DNA of 64,000 nucleotides from Dyella jiangningensis (GTDB lineage: Bacteria > Pseudomonadota > Gammaproteobacteria > Xanthomonadales > Rhodanobacteraceae): NCBI GenBank assembly GCA_000632805.1, contig CP007444.1, positions 2,530,772-2,594,771 of the forward strand, in the 5' to 3' direction. Positions 1 to 9,375 of the stretch are shown here, one piece after another; positions within the stretch are counted from its first letter, which is position 1; every line of letters starts with the position of its first letter. Made by a program: the position numbers and the translations under genes. A model generated the notes under the pieces. That model had not been told where the DNA came from. It made no database searches and saw only the letters and a list, made by a program, of their open reading frames with translations.

Positions 1-136
1 ACGGCTTTGTTTCACCATCGCGGTTGCTCGCGTTCCAGCCCAGGCCACGCTGCAGCGTGACCAGCGTGACGGCAAACAGCACGTAGACCAACCCCAGCAC
101 TATCGACCAGCCCAATACCTGCAGTTCGACCGCCAT
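1..136 (-). CDS. MAPEG-family membrane protein (partial, cut by window edge)
   Basis: The first 45 codons of a minus-strand gene are present, from an ATG at 136. The visible protein starts with a hydrophobic helix (about residues 7-28) and continues with LQRGLGWNASNRD. That pattern is typical of the first helix and following loop of MAPEG proteins, small integral membrane proteins related to microsomal glutathione transferases, many of unknown substrate in bacteria. The rest lies outside the window, so function and length cannot be judged. Confidence 0.65.
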   Translation of the reverse strand, partial: MAVELQVLGWSIVLGLVYVLFAVTLVTLQRGLGWNASNRDGETKP

Positions 137-194
137 GTCGCACCTCCCCGTTGGATGTACGGCCATGATGCGCCGGGGCCGTCGGTGGCACCAG

Positions 195-1211
195 CTAGGG
201 CTGGGCGGCCGCGGCCACCGCACGCGCGAGGTCGGCAAACAGCGTGTCTCGCTGGAGAGCGGAGGCACTCGAATCGCTCAGGAAGGCGGTGATGATGACG
301 ATGCGCCCGTCCGGCCAGGTCATGATGCCGATGTCGTTGTAGGCGGCGACACGTCCTTGTTGCGTCGACGAGGTGCCGCACTTGTCGGCAAAGCCCACAC
401 CCTGCGGAACGCCGGCACGCAGGCGATTGGGAAGGGTCTGCCCGGCCATCAGACGCAGCAGCTGTTGCGTCGATGCAGGCGAAAGCAGTTCACCGCCCTG
501 CAGCTTGCGCAGGAACTCGACCGCCGCCGCCGGCGTGCTGCGATTGCGGGGATCGGCGAGGAACGCCCGATAGCCACGTTGGCGACGCTGATCGAACGCC
601 TGGTCGCTTTCGTTCGAAGGAGCGACCTGTCCGGGCCGGAGGTCGTTGAAGATGTCGCTGATGCCGCCCTCGTCCAGATCGATCCGCATGCCGTCGATGC
701 CGTGCGCACGGAGGAACGCCGTCACCACCGACGGCCCGCGCATCACGCGCAACAACGCATCCACCGCCGTGTTGTCGCTTTCGGAAACCGCTCCCTGCAG
801 CAGGCGCTCGATGGTGAAGCTCGTCCTGCCCGCCTCGACCTGCGCACCGATCGACGGCACGGCTGATCCATCGCGCAGGTCCGCGCGTGTCACCGTGACT
901 TCCTGCGCGAGCGAAAGCGATCCTTGTTCAACCTGCGCAAGCAACGCTGCCGCGACCGGCGCCTTGAACACGCTCATCATCGGAAACGGCTCGTCCGCCC
1001 GCACACCCGCTCGCGCGCCGCTTCGCACGTCGAGCACCGCGAGACCAAGCGTGCCGGGCCGGGCTCGCCTGGCCGCGGTATCGAGTGCCTGCTGGAGTCG
1101 ACCGGTTTCAAGTTGCGCCGCGGACACCTGACCTGCGGCCAGCGTCGTCCCCGGGATGAGGAAGATGAAGGCGATGACGGCCGCGCAAAGGCGGGACGAA
1201 GCTCGATGCAT
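195..1211 (-). CDS. class A beta-lactamase-like serine hydrolase
   Basis: A 338-residue periplasmic enzyme predicted to hydrolyse beta-lactams. Residues 1-26 form a signal peptide. The active-site tetrad is SVFK (Ser80, Lys83) and the SDN motif is at 145-147. Glu181 sits where the general-base Glu166 of TEM-type enzymes belongs, but it is followed by GGIS instead of xxLN. About 25-30 extra residues separate it from the DPRNRSTP segment. The third motif is KCG (277-279) instead of KTG/KSG. The start was set at the ATG at 1211 because a signal peptide begins right after it; a longer frame upstream has no such support. It stands alone on the minus strand. Real resistance activity is uncertain because of the altered motifs. 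Confidence 0.85.
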   Translation of the reverse strand: MHRASSRLCAAVIAFIFLIPGTTLAAGQVSAAQLETGRLQQALDTAARRARPGTLGLAVLDVRSGARAGVRADEPFPMMSVFKAPVAAALLAQVEQGSLSLAQEVTVTRADLRDGSAVPSIGAQVEAGRTSFTIERLLQGAVSESDNTAVDALLRVMRGPSVVTAFLRAHGIDGMRIDLDEGGISDIFNDLRPGQVAPSNESDQAFDQRRQRGYRAFLADPRNRSTPAAAVEFLRKLQGGELLSPASTQQLLRLMAGQTLPNRLRAGVPQGVGFADKCGTSSTQQGRVAAYNDIGIMTWPDGRIVIITAFLSDSSASALQRDTLFADLARAVAAAAQP

Positions 1212-1295
1212 GGAGGCGTGCCTTGTCGACGAAAGGTCCGAACGTATGTCGCACGTTCGCGTGGCGAAACCAGGGCGGGCGCCGGGCCTGCTTCT

Positions 1296-1397
1296 GCTGG
1301 CGCGCACTCAGTGCGCGATCTGCCTCGCCTACGGAGAAAAAACGTGCGCCCCGGCAGACCGGGGCGCAGCGGTCGCGCACTGGGTGCGCTCTACAGG
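1296..1397. repeat. REP-like inverted repeat, copy 1
   Basis: Left arm 1296-1320 and right arm 1371-1396 are inverted, imperfect copies of the family core (right arm CGCGCACTGGGTGCGCT). The hutU terminator hairpin lies between the arms. Same family as copies near 7.7, 20.0, 22.3, 36.8, 37.2, 37.35, 41.8, 42.9 and 63.9 kb. Confidence 0.7.
1334..1368 (-). terminator. rho-independent terminator of hutU
   Basis: On the minus strand a 10-bp perfect stem (TGCGCCCCGG, 4-nt loop, CCGGGGCGCA, 1345-1368) is followed within three bases by a run of T. It starts 49 bp beyond the hutU stop codon. Confidence 0.8.
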
Positions 1398-1416
1398 GGC
1401 CGTGAACGCGAAAGCT

Positions 1417-3087
1417 TCAGAGCATCGGCAGCTTGAGCCCCTGCTCTTTCGCACACGCGATGGCGATGTTGTAACCCGCATCCGCATGGCGCATCACGCC
1501 GGTGCCCGGATCGTTCCACAGCACGCGCGCGATGCGCTTGTCGGCCGCTTCGCTGCCATCGCACACGATCACCACGCCCGAGTGCTGCGAGTAGCCCATG
1601 CCGACGCCACCGCCGTGATGCAGCGACACCCACGTCGCGCCACCGGCCACGTTGAGCATGGCGTTGAGCAGCGGCCAGTCACTTACCGCATCGGAACCGT
1701 CACGCATCGCTTCGGTCTCGCGATTGGGGCTGGCGACGGAACCGGAGTCGAGATGATCGCGACCGATCACCACCGGCGCCTTCAGCTCGCCCTTGCGCAC
1801 CATTTCGTTGAACGCGAGCCCGAGCTTGTGGCGCAGGCCCAGGCCAACCCAGCAGATGCGCGCCGGCAGGCCCTGGAAGCTGATGCGCTCCTTTGCCATG
1901 TCCAGCCAGCGATGCAGGTGCGGATCGTCGGGAATCAGCTCCTTCACCTTCTGGTCGGTCTTGTAGATGTCTTCCGGATCACCCGAAAGCGCGACCCAGC
2001 GGAACGGGCCGACGCCGCGGCAGAACAGCGGACGCACGAACGCCGGCACGAAGCCCGGGAACGCGAACGCATTCGCGAGACCCTCGTCCTTCGCCATCTG
2101 TCGGATGTTGTTGCCGTAATCGAACGTGGGAATGCCCTTCGCGTGGAACGCGAGCATCGCTTCCACGTGCTTCTTCATCGACTGCTTCGCCGCCTTCGCC
2201 GTACCGGCCGGATCGCTCTTGCGACGCTCGAACCACTGCTCCACGGTCCAGCCTTGCGGCAGGTAGCCGTTGACCGGATCGTGCGCGCTGGTCTGGTCGG
2301 TGACCGCATCCGGACGCACGCCTCGGCGCACCAGTTCCGGCAGCACGTCGGCGGCGTTGCCGAGCAGTGCAATCGACTTCGCTTCACCCGCGGCGGTGTA
2401 CTTAGAGATGCGTGCGAGCGCGTCGTCGAGATCAGTGGCCTGCTCGTCGACGTAGCGCGTCTTCAGGCGGAAATCGATGCTCTTCTGCTGGCATTCGATA
2501 TTGAGCGAGCAGGCGCCCGCGAGCGTCGCCGCCAGCGGCTGCGCGCCGCCCATGCCGCCGAGGCCGGCGGTGAGGATCCACTTGCCCTTGAGGTTGCCAC
2601 CGTAATGCTGGCGACCCATTTCAACGAACGTCTCGTACGTGCCCTGCACGATGCCCTGCGAGCCGATGTAGATCCACGACCCGGCCGTCATCTGGCCGTA
2701 CATCATCAGACCCTTCTTATCGAGCTCGTTGAAGTGCTCCCAGTTCGCCCACGCCGGCACCAGGTTCGAGTTCGCGAGCAGAACGCGCGGTGCGTCCGCA
2801 TGCGTGGGAAACACGCCGACCGGCTTGCCGGACTGGATCAGCAGCGTCTCGTCGTCGTTGAGCTCGCGCAGCGCACGCAGGATCGCGTCGAAGCATTCCC
2901 AGTTGCGCGCGGCGCGGCCGATGCCGCCGTATACCACGAGTTCGGCGGGATTCTCGGCCACTTCCGGATCGAGGTTGTTCTGCAGCATGCGGAACGGCGC
3001 CTCCGTGAGCCAGCTCTTGCAGCTCAGCTCGGCGCCACGCGGCGCGCGGATGGTACGAGTGGTGTCGATACGGGTCGGAGCGTTCAT
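1417..3087 (-). CDS. hutU: urocanate hydratase
   Basis: Second step of histidine degradation: urocanate to imidazolonepropionate, NAD+ as tightly bound cofactor, cytoplasmic. The 556-residue length is exactly typical. Recognisable family stretches are [15 protein letters not shown] near the N-terminus, the glycine-rich [12 protein letters not shown] that contributes to the NAD site, and [12 protein letters not shown] in the last third. The ATG at 3087 ([12 protein letters not shown]) gives the usual family N-terminus; an ATG nine bases upstream is possible, and neither has a clear Shine-Dalgarno. It is monocistronic here: the other hut genes found (hutF, hutI) are 20-25 kb away, and hutH, hutG and hutC are not in the window. 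Confidence 0.97.
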   Translation of the reverse strand: MNAPTRIDTTRTIRAPRGAELSCKSWLTEAPFRMLQNNLDPEVAENPAELVVYGGIGRAARNWECFDAILRALRELNDDETLLIQSGKPVGVFPTHADAPRVLLANSNLVPAWANWEHFNELDKKGLMMYGQMTAGSWIYIGSQGIVQGTYETFVEMGRQHYGGNLKGKWILTAGLGGMGGAQPLAATLAGACSLNIECQQKSIDFRLKTRYVDEQATDLDDALARISKYTAAGEAKSIALLGNAADVLPELVRRGVRPDAVTDQTSAHDPVNGYLPQGWTVEQWFERRKSDPAGTAKAAKQSMKKHVEAMLAFHAKGIPTFDYGNNIRQMAKDEGLANAFAFPGFVPAFVRPLFCRGVGPFRWVALSGDPEDIYKTDQKVKELIPDDPHLHRWLDMAKERISFQGLPARICWVGLGLRHKLGLAFNEMVRKGELKAPVVIGRDHLDSGSVASPNRETEAMRDGSDAVSDWPLLNAMLNVAGGATWVSLHHGGGVGMGYSQHSGVVIVCDGSEAADKRIARVLWNDPGTGVMRHADAGYNIAIACAKEQGLKLPML

Positions 3088-3280
3088 GGGAAGCATCACA
3101 GCCGGGGGAAAGCCCGATTGTGGCGAGCGATGGCGACAGCCGCAAACCGCAGTGCGGCAAACCACGGCGGCGCCGTACGAAAGAGCTCCGCCATCCGGCT
3201 GATTGAACGGCCGTTCCGGCGTGACAGACTGCGATGGGGCATCCAGGCTCAGCCGTCAGCATCCCGATGGGAGAACCTCC

Positions 3281-3847
3281 ATGGGTGCGAAATCTCCAGT
3301 GCGGCCACTGGCATGGACCGTCGTCCTGCTTTGCGTGTTCAGCGCCGCGCAAGCCGCTGAAAAAGCCGCTCCGTCCGACAAGGAATTGATCGCCAGCGCG
3401 CTACGTGCCGCGCCGCCCGGTGTCGCGAAAGATGCGACCGTCGTGGTCGCCGGTGCCGAGGGCCACATGCGCACGCTGCGCGAGGGCAAGAACGGCTTTA
3501 CCTGCATGCCGGACAACCCCGACACGCCCGGGCCCGATCCGATGTGCATGGACAAGAACGCGTTGGAATGGGCGATGGCATGGATGTCACACAAGCCGCC
3601 GCCGGGCGGCAAGGTCGGCCTGATGTACATGCTGGAAGGCGGCACGGATGCGAGCAACACCGATCCGTATGCTGCCAAGCCCACGGCGAGCAATCACTGG
3701 ATCAAGACCGGCGCACATGTGATGGTGGTTGGCGCCGATGCATCGTTCTACGACAGCTATCCGAAGAGTGCCGATCCGGATACCAGCCAACCCTACGTGA
3801 TGTGGGCAGGCACGCCGTACCAGCACCTGATGGCGCCGATCAAATAG
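3281..3847 (+). CDS. secreted protein of unknown function
   Basis: 188 residues with a signal peptide (cleavage near AAQAAEKA, about residue 25). The start is fixed by GGAGAACC just before the ATG. The mature part has an alpha-helical first segment, then TCMPDNPDTPGPDPMCMD with two cysteines, and ends with repeated Trp/Tyr-rich motifs (SNHWIKTGAHVMVVG, PYVMWAGTPYQHLM). I do not recognise a named domain. Its layout resembles conserved periplasmic proteins of unknown function in Xanthomonadales and other proteobacteria. No operon partner: hutU diverges on one side and the Ada fusion starts 72 bp downstream. Confidence 0.8.
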   Translation: MGAKSPVRPLAWTVVLLCVFSAAQAAEKAAPSDKELIASALRAAPPGVAKDATVVVAGAEGHMRTLREGKNGFTCMPDNPDTPGPDPMCMDKNALEWAMAWMSHKPPPGGKVGLMYMLEGGTDASNTDPYAAKPTASNHWIKTGAHVMVVGADASFYDSYPKSADPDTSQPYVMWAGTPYQHLMAPIK

Positions 3848-3919
3848 TGGCGGACGTCGTCGGGTATTGATGTCCGAAAACGGCGAGTCCATGCGGCGCA
3901 GGAGTGCTAGCCTGCATCC

Positions 3920-5416
3920 ATGGCTGATATCCGCGACCACGACCCCCTTGATATCCGGGCCTGCGAGCAGGCCCGGCTGAGCCGCGATGCGCGCTTCGAC
4001 GGCTTGTTCTTCACGGCCGTCACCAGCACGCGCATCTATTGCCGGCCGGTATGCCCCGCGCCATCGCCCAAGGCCCAAAACGTGCGCTACTACGGCAGCG
4101 CAGCGGCGGCCGAAGCGGCGGGCTTTCGGCCTTGCCTGCGCTGCCGGCCGGAACTCGCGCCTGGCAACGATGCGTGGCAGCGCGGCGATCACGTCATCGC
4201 ACGCACGCTGAAACTGATGGAAGAAGGCACGCTGGACGAACTGTCGATGGACGCCATGGCCGAGCGCGTAGGCCTCGGTGCGCGTCAGCTGCGTCGACTG
4301 TTCGTCGAAAGGCTCGGTGCGCCGCCGATCAGCGTGCACACCACGCGCCGCCTGCTGTTCGCCAAACAACTGCTGACCGAGACGACGATGCCCGTCACCG
4401 AAGTGGCGCTTGCCTCGGGCTTCCGCAGCCTGCGGCGATTCCATGCCGCATTCCAGCAGGCCAATCGCATCGCGCCGCGCGAACTGCGGCGTCATCCCGG
4501 CGCCGTGCAAGGCGACGCCATCGCGCTGCGGCTCGGCTATCGGCCGCCGTACGATTTCGAGGCGATACTCGGCTTTTTGCGCGGCCGCTCGCTACCAGGC
4601 GTGGAGCTCGTCGACGAGCACAGCTATTCACGCGTATTCGGCCCGGCCGACATGCCGGGCTGGCTGCGCCTGAGCGCATGGCCGGGTGACGATCATGCGT
4701 TGCGATTGGAACTGCATTGTCCACAACCGGCACGCATGCTTGCCATCGTGACGAAGCTGCGCCGGATGTTCGATCTGGATGCAAACCCCAAATCGATCGG
4801 CGAGGCGCTGACACAGAGCGCCGTGCTGAAGCCGCTGTGGCGCAAGCGTCCGGGCCTGCGCCTTCCCGGTGGTTGGGACGGTTTCGAAATCGCCGTACGC
4901 GCCATCCTCGGCCAGCAGGTGAGCGTCGCGGCAGCACGCACGCTGGCCTCGCGCATCGTCCACCGCTATGGCACGCCTGTCGTGACGGGCGTGCCGGGTC
5001 TGGAACGCCTGTTTCCCGGACCCGAAGCACTTGCGGACGCCGACCTGCGCGAACTCGGCTTAACCACCGCGCGGGCCGCGACTGTGCGTGGCGTTGCGCA
5101 GGCGCTGCTCGATGGCCGCATCGATTTTCGTAGCGAGCAACCGCTGGATGAATTCGTCGAGCGCTGGGTGGCATTGCCCGGCATCGGCGAATGGACGGCG
5201 CACTACATGGCCATGCGCGCACTGAGCCATCCCGACGCGTTTCCGGCGGCCGACCTGATTCTCCGACGGGCTGCGACGGGCGACGGTTCCATGCTTAGCA
5301 CCAAGGCCCTGTCGTCGCTTGCCGAGGCGTGGCGACCGTGGCGCGCGTACTCGGTCATGCACCTGTGGCGCAGCGCCAGCGACGTCGCCAAGACCGCGAC
5401 GAAGAAGGTGAGCTGA
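3920..5416 (+). CDS. Ada regulatory domain / AlkA DNA-3-methyladenine glycosylase II fusion
   Basis: A 498-residue alkylation-damage sensor and repair enzyme. The N-terminal Ada domain has the zinc cysteines Cys41, Cys45, Cys72 and Cys75; in the family the first of these takes methyl groups from phosphotriesters and switches the protein to an activator. An AraC-type helix-turn-helix follows (about 95-190). The C-terminal half is AlkA-like: an AlkA N-terminal domain, then a helix-hairpin-helix with [16 protein letters not shown] and the catalytic Asp445 in [10 protein letters not shown]. It overlaps the next gene, ogt, by one base (TGATG), so glycosylase and methyltransferase are made together. 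Probably self-inducing after alkylation. Confidence 0.95.
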   Translation: MADIRDHDPLDIRACEQARLSRDARFDGLFFTAVTSTRIYCRPVCPAPSPKAQNVRYYGSAAAAEAAGFRPCLRCRPELAPGNDAWQRGDHVIARTLKLMEEGTLDELSMDAMAERVGLGARQLRRLFVERLGAPPISVHTTRRLLFAKQLLTETTMPVTEVALASGFRSLRRFHAAFQQANRIAPRELRRHPGAVQGDAIALRLGYRPPYDFEAILGFLRGRSLPGVELVDEHSYSRVFGPADMPGWLRLSAWPGDDHALRLELHCPQPARMLAIVTKLRRMFDLDANPKSIGEALTQSAVLKPLWRKRPGLRLPGGWDGFEIAVRAILGQQVSVAAARTLASRIVHRYGTPVVTGVPGLERLFPGPEALADADLRELGLTTARAATVRGVAQALLDGRIDFRSEQPLDEFVERWVALPGIGEWTAHYMAMRALSHPDAFPAADLILRRAATGDGSMLSTKALSSLAEAWRPWRAYSVMHLWRSASDVAKTATKKVS

Positions 5417-5937
5417 TGGCCGACCCGATCTGGTACGACGAAATGAGCACTCCCGTGGGCGTCCTGCGCCTGGTGGGCGATGTGCACGGGCTGCGCGAGA
5501 TCTGGTTCGAGCGCGAACGCCACCCGAAGAAGCCCCACGCCGGCTGGCAGCGCGCGAGCGAGCCGCTCGCCTATGCGAGAAAGCAGCTTGAGGAATATTT
5601 CGCCGGCACGCGCCAGGCGTTCGATCTGCCGTTGTATCCGCATGGCACGGCGTTCCAGAAGCAGGTGTGGTGGGAACTGGCGCGCATTCCTTACGGCACC
5701 ACCATCAGCTATGGCGAACTGGCGCGTCGCATTGGGCAACCCGCCGCGATGCGTGCGGTCGGCGCTGCGAACGGGCGCAATCCTTTGCCGATCGTCTTGC
5801 CCTGCCACCGTGTTATTGGTGCCAACGGCAGTCTTACCGGTTTCGGTGGCGGCCTGCCGACCAAACGTTACCTGCTGTCGATGGAAGACCGCATTGCGCG
5901 TGGGGATTTGTTTGGCGCGCAACTGCGCATGATGTGA
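5416..5937 (+). CDS. ogt: methylated-DNA--[protein]-cysteine S-methyltransferase
   Basis: A suicide enzyme that removes methyl or alkyl groups from O6-alkylguanine. The 173 residues contain the invariant PCHRVIG with acceptor Cys130, preceded by the helix-turn-helix [19 protein letters not shown] and the Arg finger in [12 protein letters not shown]. The start ATG shares its A with the stop codon of the upstream Ada/AlkA gene (TGATG), indicating translational coupling. Only the Ogt-type domain is present; the Ada regulatory half sits in the preceding gene, so the pair together covers the activities of enterobacterial Ada plus AlkA. Confidence 0.95.
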   Translation: MADPIWYDEMSTPVGVLRLVGDVHGLREIWFERERHPKKPHAGWQRASEPLAYARKQLEEYFAGTRQAFDLPLYPHGTAFQKQVWWELARIPYGTTISYGELARRIGQPAAMRAVGAANGRNPLPIVLPCHRVIGANGSLTGFGGGLPTKRYLLSMEDRIARGDLFGAQLRMM

Positions 5938-5964
5938 CTCGCGCAGTGCCGTTCGCAGGCGTGA

Positions 5965-6300
5965 TCAGCGTCCGCTGTCGACCGGCGGCGTGACCGCGTT
6001 GCGGTACGAATCCATATAGTCGCGCTGGCGCGGCTGATACTGTCCCTGGGGCTTATCGACCTCGGCCGTCGTATTCACCGCGACGGTCGCCTTGACGCGC
6101 GATGTGGATGCCTTTTTCGACTGTGGTGTCGCGTGCTCATGCGTCGCAGCATGGGCCGGCGCGCCGGATGCAACTTTCGGCGAAGCAGCAACGGTTGATG
6201 GCGCGGCGGGCTGTTGCTGCGCATGCACGTCACTCGTCCACACGCATGCACTGATCGTTGCGAACAACGCCATGCAGGAGAAAAGACGTGTAATGGTCAT
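5965..6300 (-). CDS. small exported protein, possible lipoprotein
   Basis: 111 residues, not recognised. The N-terminus is an export signal that can be read two ways: a lipobox ISAC with lipidated Cys19, or a signal-peptidase I site after VHA (residue 27). The rest is low-complexity, rich in Ala, Pro, Gln and Thr, with a His-rich patch (AHAATHEH), and ends in QYQPRQRDYMDSYRNAV. It is convergent with ogt (27 bp apart) and divergent from the phosphodiesterase gene, with 48 bp between start codons. Composition fits a periplasmic linker-like protein; no function can be assigned. Confidence 0.65.
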   Translation of the reverse strand: MTITRLFSCMALFATISACVWTSDVHAQQQPAAPSTVAASPKVASGAPAHAATHEHATPQSKKASTSRVKATVAVNTTAEVDKPQGQYQPRQRDYMDSYRNAVTPPVDSGR

Positions 6301-6348
6301 ACGGCTGGGTAATGATACGGGCTTTGTTTTAATAGTACGGACCCACGC

Positions 6349-7629
6349 ATGAAAATCCCGTTTCGCCTGTTGCTTTGCTCGTTGCTTGCGATCAGTGCCG
6401 GTTGCGCCAACCAACCCGCCTCCCACACTGCCGCCCCCACGAGCCAGGCCATTACGGCGAAGCCCGCGCCCCTGCCGCTGCTGTTGATCTCCATCGACGG
6501 CTATCGTGCCGACTACATCGAGCGCGGCCTCAGCCCCACCCTTTCCGAACTCGCGAAGACCGGCGTGCATGCCGCCAGCATGCAGCCGTCGTTTCCCTCG
6601 CTGACGTTCCCTAACCACTACACCATCGTCACCGGCCTGCGCCCGGATCACCACGGCATCGTCAACAACACCATGTTCGATCCCGCGCTCGGCCGCTTTT
6701 CGCTCGGCAGCCGCAACGCCGTGGGCGATGGCCGCTGGTGGAACCAAGGCACGCCGCTGTGGGAAACCGCTAGCCAGCACGGCCTCAGGAGCGCGACGAT
6801 GTTCTGGCCAGGATCGGAGGCGGATATCCACGGCAGGCACCCGGATTATTGGAAAACGTACGACGGCAACGTTTCGCCCGAGCAACGCGTTGACCAGGTG
6901 CTCGCATGGCTGGATATGCCTGCCGCCGAACGCCCCACCTTCATCACCTTGTACTTCGACGAAGTGGACCACGCCGGCCACACCTTCGGGCCGGACACGC
7001 CGCAGGTCGACGACGCGCTGCGCAGCACCGACGTCGCCATGGCGCACCTCGAGCAGGGCCTGAAGCAGCGCAAGCTGCTTGATCGCATCAACATCATCGT
7101 GCTTGCCGACCACGGCATGGCCACCGTGCCGGCGAAGAACAGCGTGATGCTGGACAAGGTCATCCCCATGACCCGCGTCGACGTGGTGAGCCTGGGCGTG
7201 CTCGCCGGCCTCAACCCGACGCCGGGCCATGATTTCTCCAAGATCGAAGCCCAACTGGAAAAGCCGCAACGGCATATGACCTGCTGGGACAAGACCCGCG
7301 TGCCCGCGCGCCTCGCCTACGGCAGCAACCCGCGCGTGCCGCAACTGCTGTGCCTGGCGGATGTCGGCTGGCGCATCACCACCACCGACGCCGCGAAGAA
7401 GCGCAAGGACAAGTTCAGCCTCGGTGAACACGGCTACGACAACCAGGCGCCGCAGATGCAGGCGTTGTTTGTCGCGCATGGTCCGGCGTTCCGCGAGGGC
7501 GCGAGCGTGCCGTCGTTCCCGAACGTGGACGTCTATCCGCTGATGAGCCACCTGCTCGGCCTGCCGCCCGCCGCGAACGACGGCGACTACAACGCGGTGA
7601 AGGACATGCTGAAGCCCGAGGCGCAATAG
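6349..7629 (+). CDS. ectonucleotide pyrophosphatase/phosphodiesterase-family lipoprotein
   Basis: 426 residues of the alkaline-phosphatase superfamily, NPP type: a two-metal enzyme splitting phosphodiester or pyrophosphate bonds of nucleotides or lipids outside the cytoplasm. The signal sequence ends SAGC, so Cys19 is probably lipidated. Metal and catalytic residues are visible: Asp50 in LISIDGYRADY, nucleophile Thr86 in FPSLTFPNHYTIVTG, DEVDHAGHTFGPD, LADHGMA and GEHGYDN. Length is usual for bacterial NPPs. It is monocistronic; a block of inverted repeats follows the stop codon. Confidence 0.93.
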   Translation: MKIPFRLLLCSLLAISAGCANQPASHTAAPTSQAITAKPAPLPLLLISIDGYRADYIERGLSPTLSELAKTGVHAASMQPSFPSLTFPNHYTIVTGLRPDHHGIVNNTMFDPALGRFSLGSRNAVGDGRWWNQGTPLWETASQHGLRSATMFWPGSEADIHGRHPDYWKTYDGNVSPEQRVDQVLAWLDMPAAERPTFITLYFDEVDHAGHTFGPDTPQVDDALRSTDVAMAHLEQGLKQRKLLDRINIIVLADHGMATVPAKNSVMLDKVIPMTRVDVVSLGVLAGLNPTPGHDFSKIEAQLEKPQRHMTCWDKTRVPARLAYGSNPRVPQLLCLADVGWRITTTDAAKKRKDKFSLGEHGYDNQAPQMQALFVAHGPAFREGASVPSFPNVDVYPLMSHLLGLPPAANDGDYNAVKDMLKPEAQ

Positions 7630-7649
7630 GCAACCCGATCTCTCTGGAT

Positions 7650-7733
7650 TGTGGGAGTGCTCCCTGTGCGCGAAAAACCTGCGAAGCGCTGACATCACGA
7701 CACTGCGGTCGCGCACTGGGTGCGCTCCTACAG
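7650..7733. repeat. REP-like inverted repeat, copy 2a
   Basis: Arms TGTGGGAGTGCTCCCTGTGC and GCGCACTGGGTGCGCTCCTA face each other around about 35 bp of spacer. First of two neighbouring copies in the 232-bp gap between the convergent phosphodiesterase and MFS genes. Confidence 0.8.
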
Positions 7734-7758
7734 TTGAACCACCCGGTCATATCCCTTT

Positions 7759-7839
7759 GTGGGAGCGCACCCTGTGCGCGACAGCCCTACGAAGCGATGA
7801 CGCCACCACGCCACGGTCGCGCACAAGGTGCGCTCCCAC
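7759..7839. repeat. REP-like inverted repeat, copy 2b
   Basis: The same family in the same orientation as the previous copy: left arm TGTGGGAGCGCACCCTGTGC, right arm GCGCACAAGGTGCGCTCCCA. It lies 22 bp before the MFS stop codon. The hairpin may help end transcription from both sides. Confidence 0.8.
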
Positions 7840-7861
7840 GAGCGACGCCATATGCCGCGAC

Positions 7862-9160
7862 TCACTGCGGAATCGGTGGCTCCGTGCCTGGCGACGGCGG
7901 GCCCGGCAGCGGTGGCAGGAAGTAGAGGCGCCAGGCGACCAGCAGCCCGGCAAGCACGAGGATGGCAACGAACGACGCCACGCCGTTCCATCCATGCGAG
8001 GCGTAGAACACACCTCCGCCCGCACCCGCCAGACTCGACCCCATGTAGTACGCGAAGAGGTACATCGACGACGCCTGTGCCTTCGCGTTGCCGGCGCGGC
8101 GCCCCACCCAGCTGCTGGCGATGGAGTGGCCGCCGAAGAAGCCGAAGGTCACCGCGACAATGCCCAGCACGATCAACGGCAAAGGCCGCAGCACGGTGAG
8201 TCCCACGCCGAGCAGCATCAGCGCAAATGCGGTCCACAAGACCTTGCGACGCCCAAGCTTGCCGGCGAGGTGCCCCATCCATGCCGAACTGAAGGTGCCG
8301 ATCAGGTACACGCTGAAGATCGCGCCCACTATCGCCTGGCCAAGGTTGTAAGGCGGCGCCAGCAAGCGGTAGCCGATGTAGTTGTAGACGGTGACGAATG
8401 CGCCCAGCAGCAGGAAGCCTTCGGCGAACAGCCACGGCAAGCCGGCATCTCGAAACGCGAGCGCGAAGCGTCCCACCAGCGTTCGCAGCTGCAGTGGATG
8501 CCTCACGTGGTGCCGCGAGGGCGGCAGGCTGCGCCAGAAGACGAGGCCGGACACGAGGCCGATCAGGCCCACCGTGGCAACGCCCCATCGCCAGCCCACG
8601 AAGTCGGCCAATACGCCGGCCACGAGACGACCGCCCATGCCGCCGATCGCGTTGCCGCTGATGTAGAGGCCCATGCCCAGCCCGATCGACTCGGGATGCA
8701 TCTCTTCGCTGAGATACGTCATCGCAACGGCAGGCAGGCCACTCAAGGTGATGCCCAGCAGCGCGCGCAGCACGAGCAGCATGGTCCAATCCGGCACCAG
8801 CGCGGTGAGCAGCACCAGCACGGCGGAAGACAGCAACGACGCCGTCATCACCGTTTTGCGCCCCACCGCGTCGGATACGCCCCCCGCAAACAGCATGGCG
8901 ACCGCGAGCACGCCCGTCGTGAGCGACAGTGACAATGCCGAAGTGGCGGCACTCACGCCGTAGTCCCGGCTGAACTCGGGCATCAACGGTTGGGTGCAAT
9001 ACAGCAGGCCGAACGTGGCCACGCCGGCGGCGAAGAGCGCGAGGTTGGTGCGGCGAAAAACGGGGGTGCCGTGGCGGATATGGCCGGACGAATCAAGTTC
9101 TGCCACGCCAGGCCGATGTTCCGGGCGAGACACCGAACCTACCTCTTCCTGCCTGCCCAT
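7862..9160 (-). CDS. MFS transporter, YnfM-like
   Basis: A 432-residue major facilitator with about 12 membrane segments. The opening LALFAAGVATFGLLYCTQPL and the loop FAGGVSDAVGRKTVM (motif A, GxxxDxxGR/K) match the YnfM/AraJ branch of drug or metabolite exporters. The second half repeats the motif as GHLAGKLGRRKVL. The start at 9160 was preferred because AAGGTG lies upstream; a GTG at 9106 just before the conserved part is the alternative. Substrate unknown. It is divergent from the diguanylate cyclase gene, with a 215-bp gap. Confidence 0.88.
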   Translation of the reverse strand: MGRQEEVGSVSRPEHRPGVAELDSSGHIRHGTPVFRRTNLALFAAGVATFGLLYCTQPLMPEFSRDYGVSAATSALSLSLTTGVLAVAMLFAGGVSDAVGRKTVMTASLLSSAVLVLLTALVPDWTMLLVLRALLGITLSGLPAVAMTYLSEEMHPESIGLGMGLYISGNAIGGMGGRLVAGVLADFVGWRWGVATVGLIGLVSGLVFWRSLPPSRHHVRHPLQLRTLVGRFALAFRDAGLPWLFAEGFLLLGAFVTVYNYIGYRLLAPPYNLGQAIVGAIFSVYLIGTFSSAWMGHLAGKLGRRKVLWTAFALMLLGVGLTVLRPLPLIVLGIVAVTFGFFGGHSIASSWVGRRAGNAKAQASSMYLFAYYMGSSLAGAGGGVFYASHGWNGVASFVAILVLAGLLVAWRLYFLPPLPGPPSPGTEPPIPQ

Positions 9161-9246
9161 CCACCCGCACCTTGACCACCCCGGAGAGGCGACAAGCATA
9201 GGGCGTGGCGGCGAAGGGATCGAGAAATGGCTCAAACGCCTGTTTG

Positions 9247-9258
9247 GAAAACGTTTTC
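9247..9258. promoter_or_regulatory. 12-bp perfect palindrome between divergent MFS and GGDEF genes
   Basis: GAAAACGTTTTC is a perfect palindrome, flanked by a looser inverted pair GTTTGG / CCAAAC. It sits in the divergent promoter region and could bind a dimeric repressor. Nothing else recognisable was seen in the 215-bp gap. Confidence 0.3.
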
Positions 9259-9375
9259 TCCGTGGGCCAAACCCGGATGAAATCGACCCGGCAGCCGGCG
9301 AACGTGATACATAGTGCACAACGAAGGCCCCACGATAGGAAACGAGGCCTGGGTACCGGCATGGGGGGCCGGAAA

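Noticed and set aside
1156..3360. 734-codon open frame opposite hutU and the beta-lactamase
   Set aside because: Arg/His/Ala-rich translation without domains, lying antisense to hutU. Typical mirror frame of GC-rich coding DNA.
5965..7716. 583-codon minus-strand frame
   Set aside because: Mostly antisense to the phosphodiesterase gene. Only the last 111 codons, from the ATG at 6300, look like a real exported protein.
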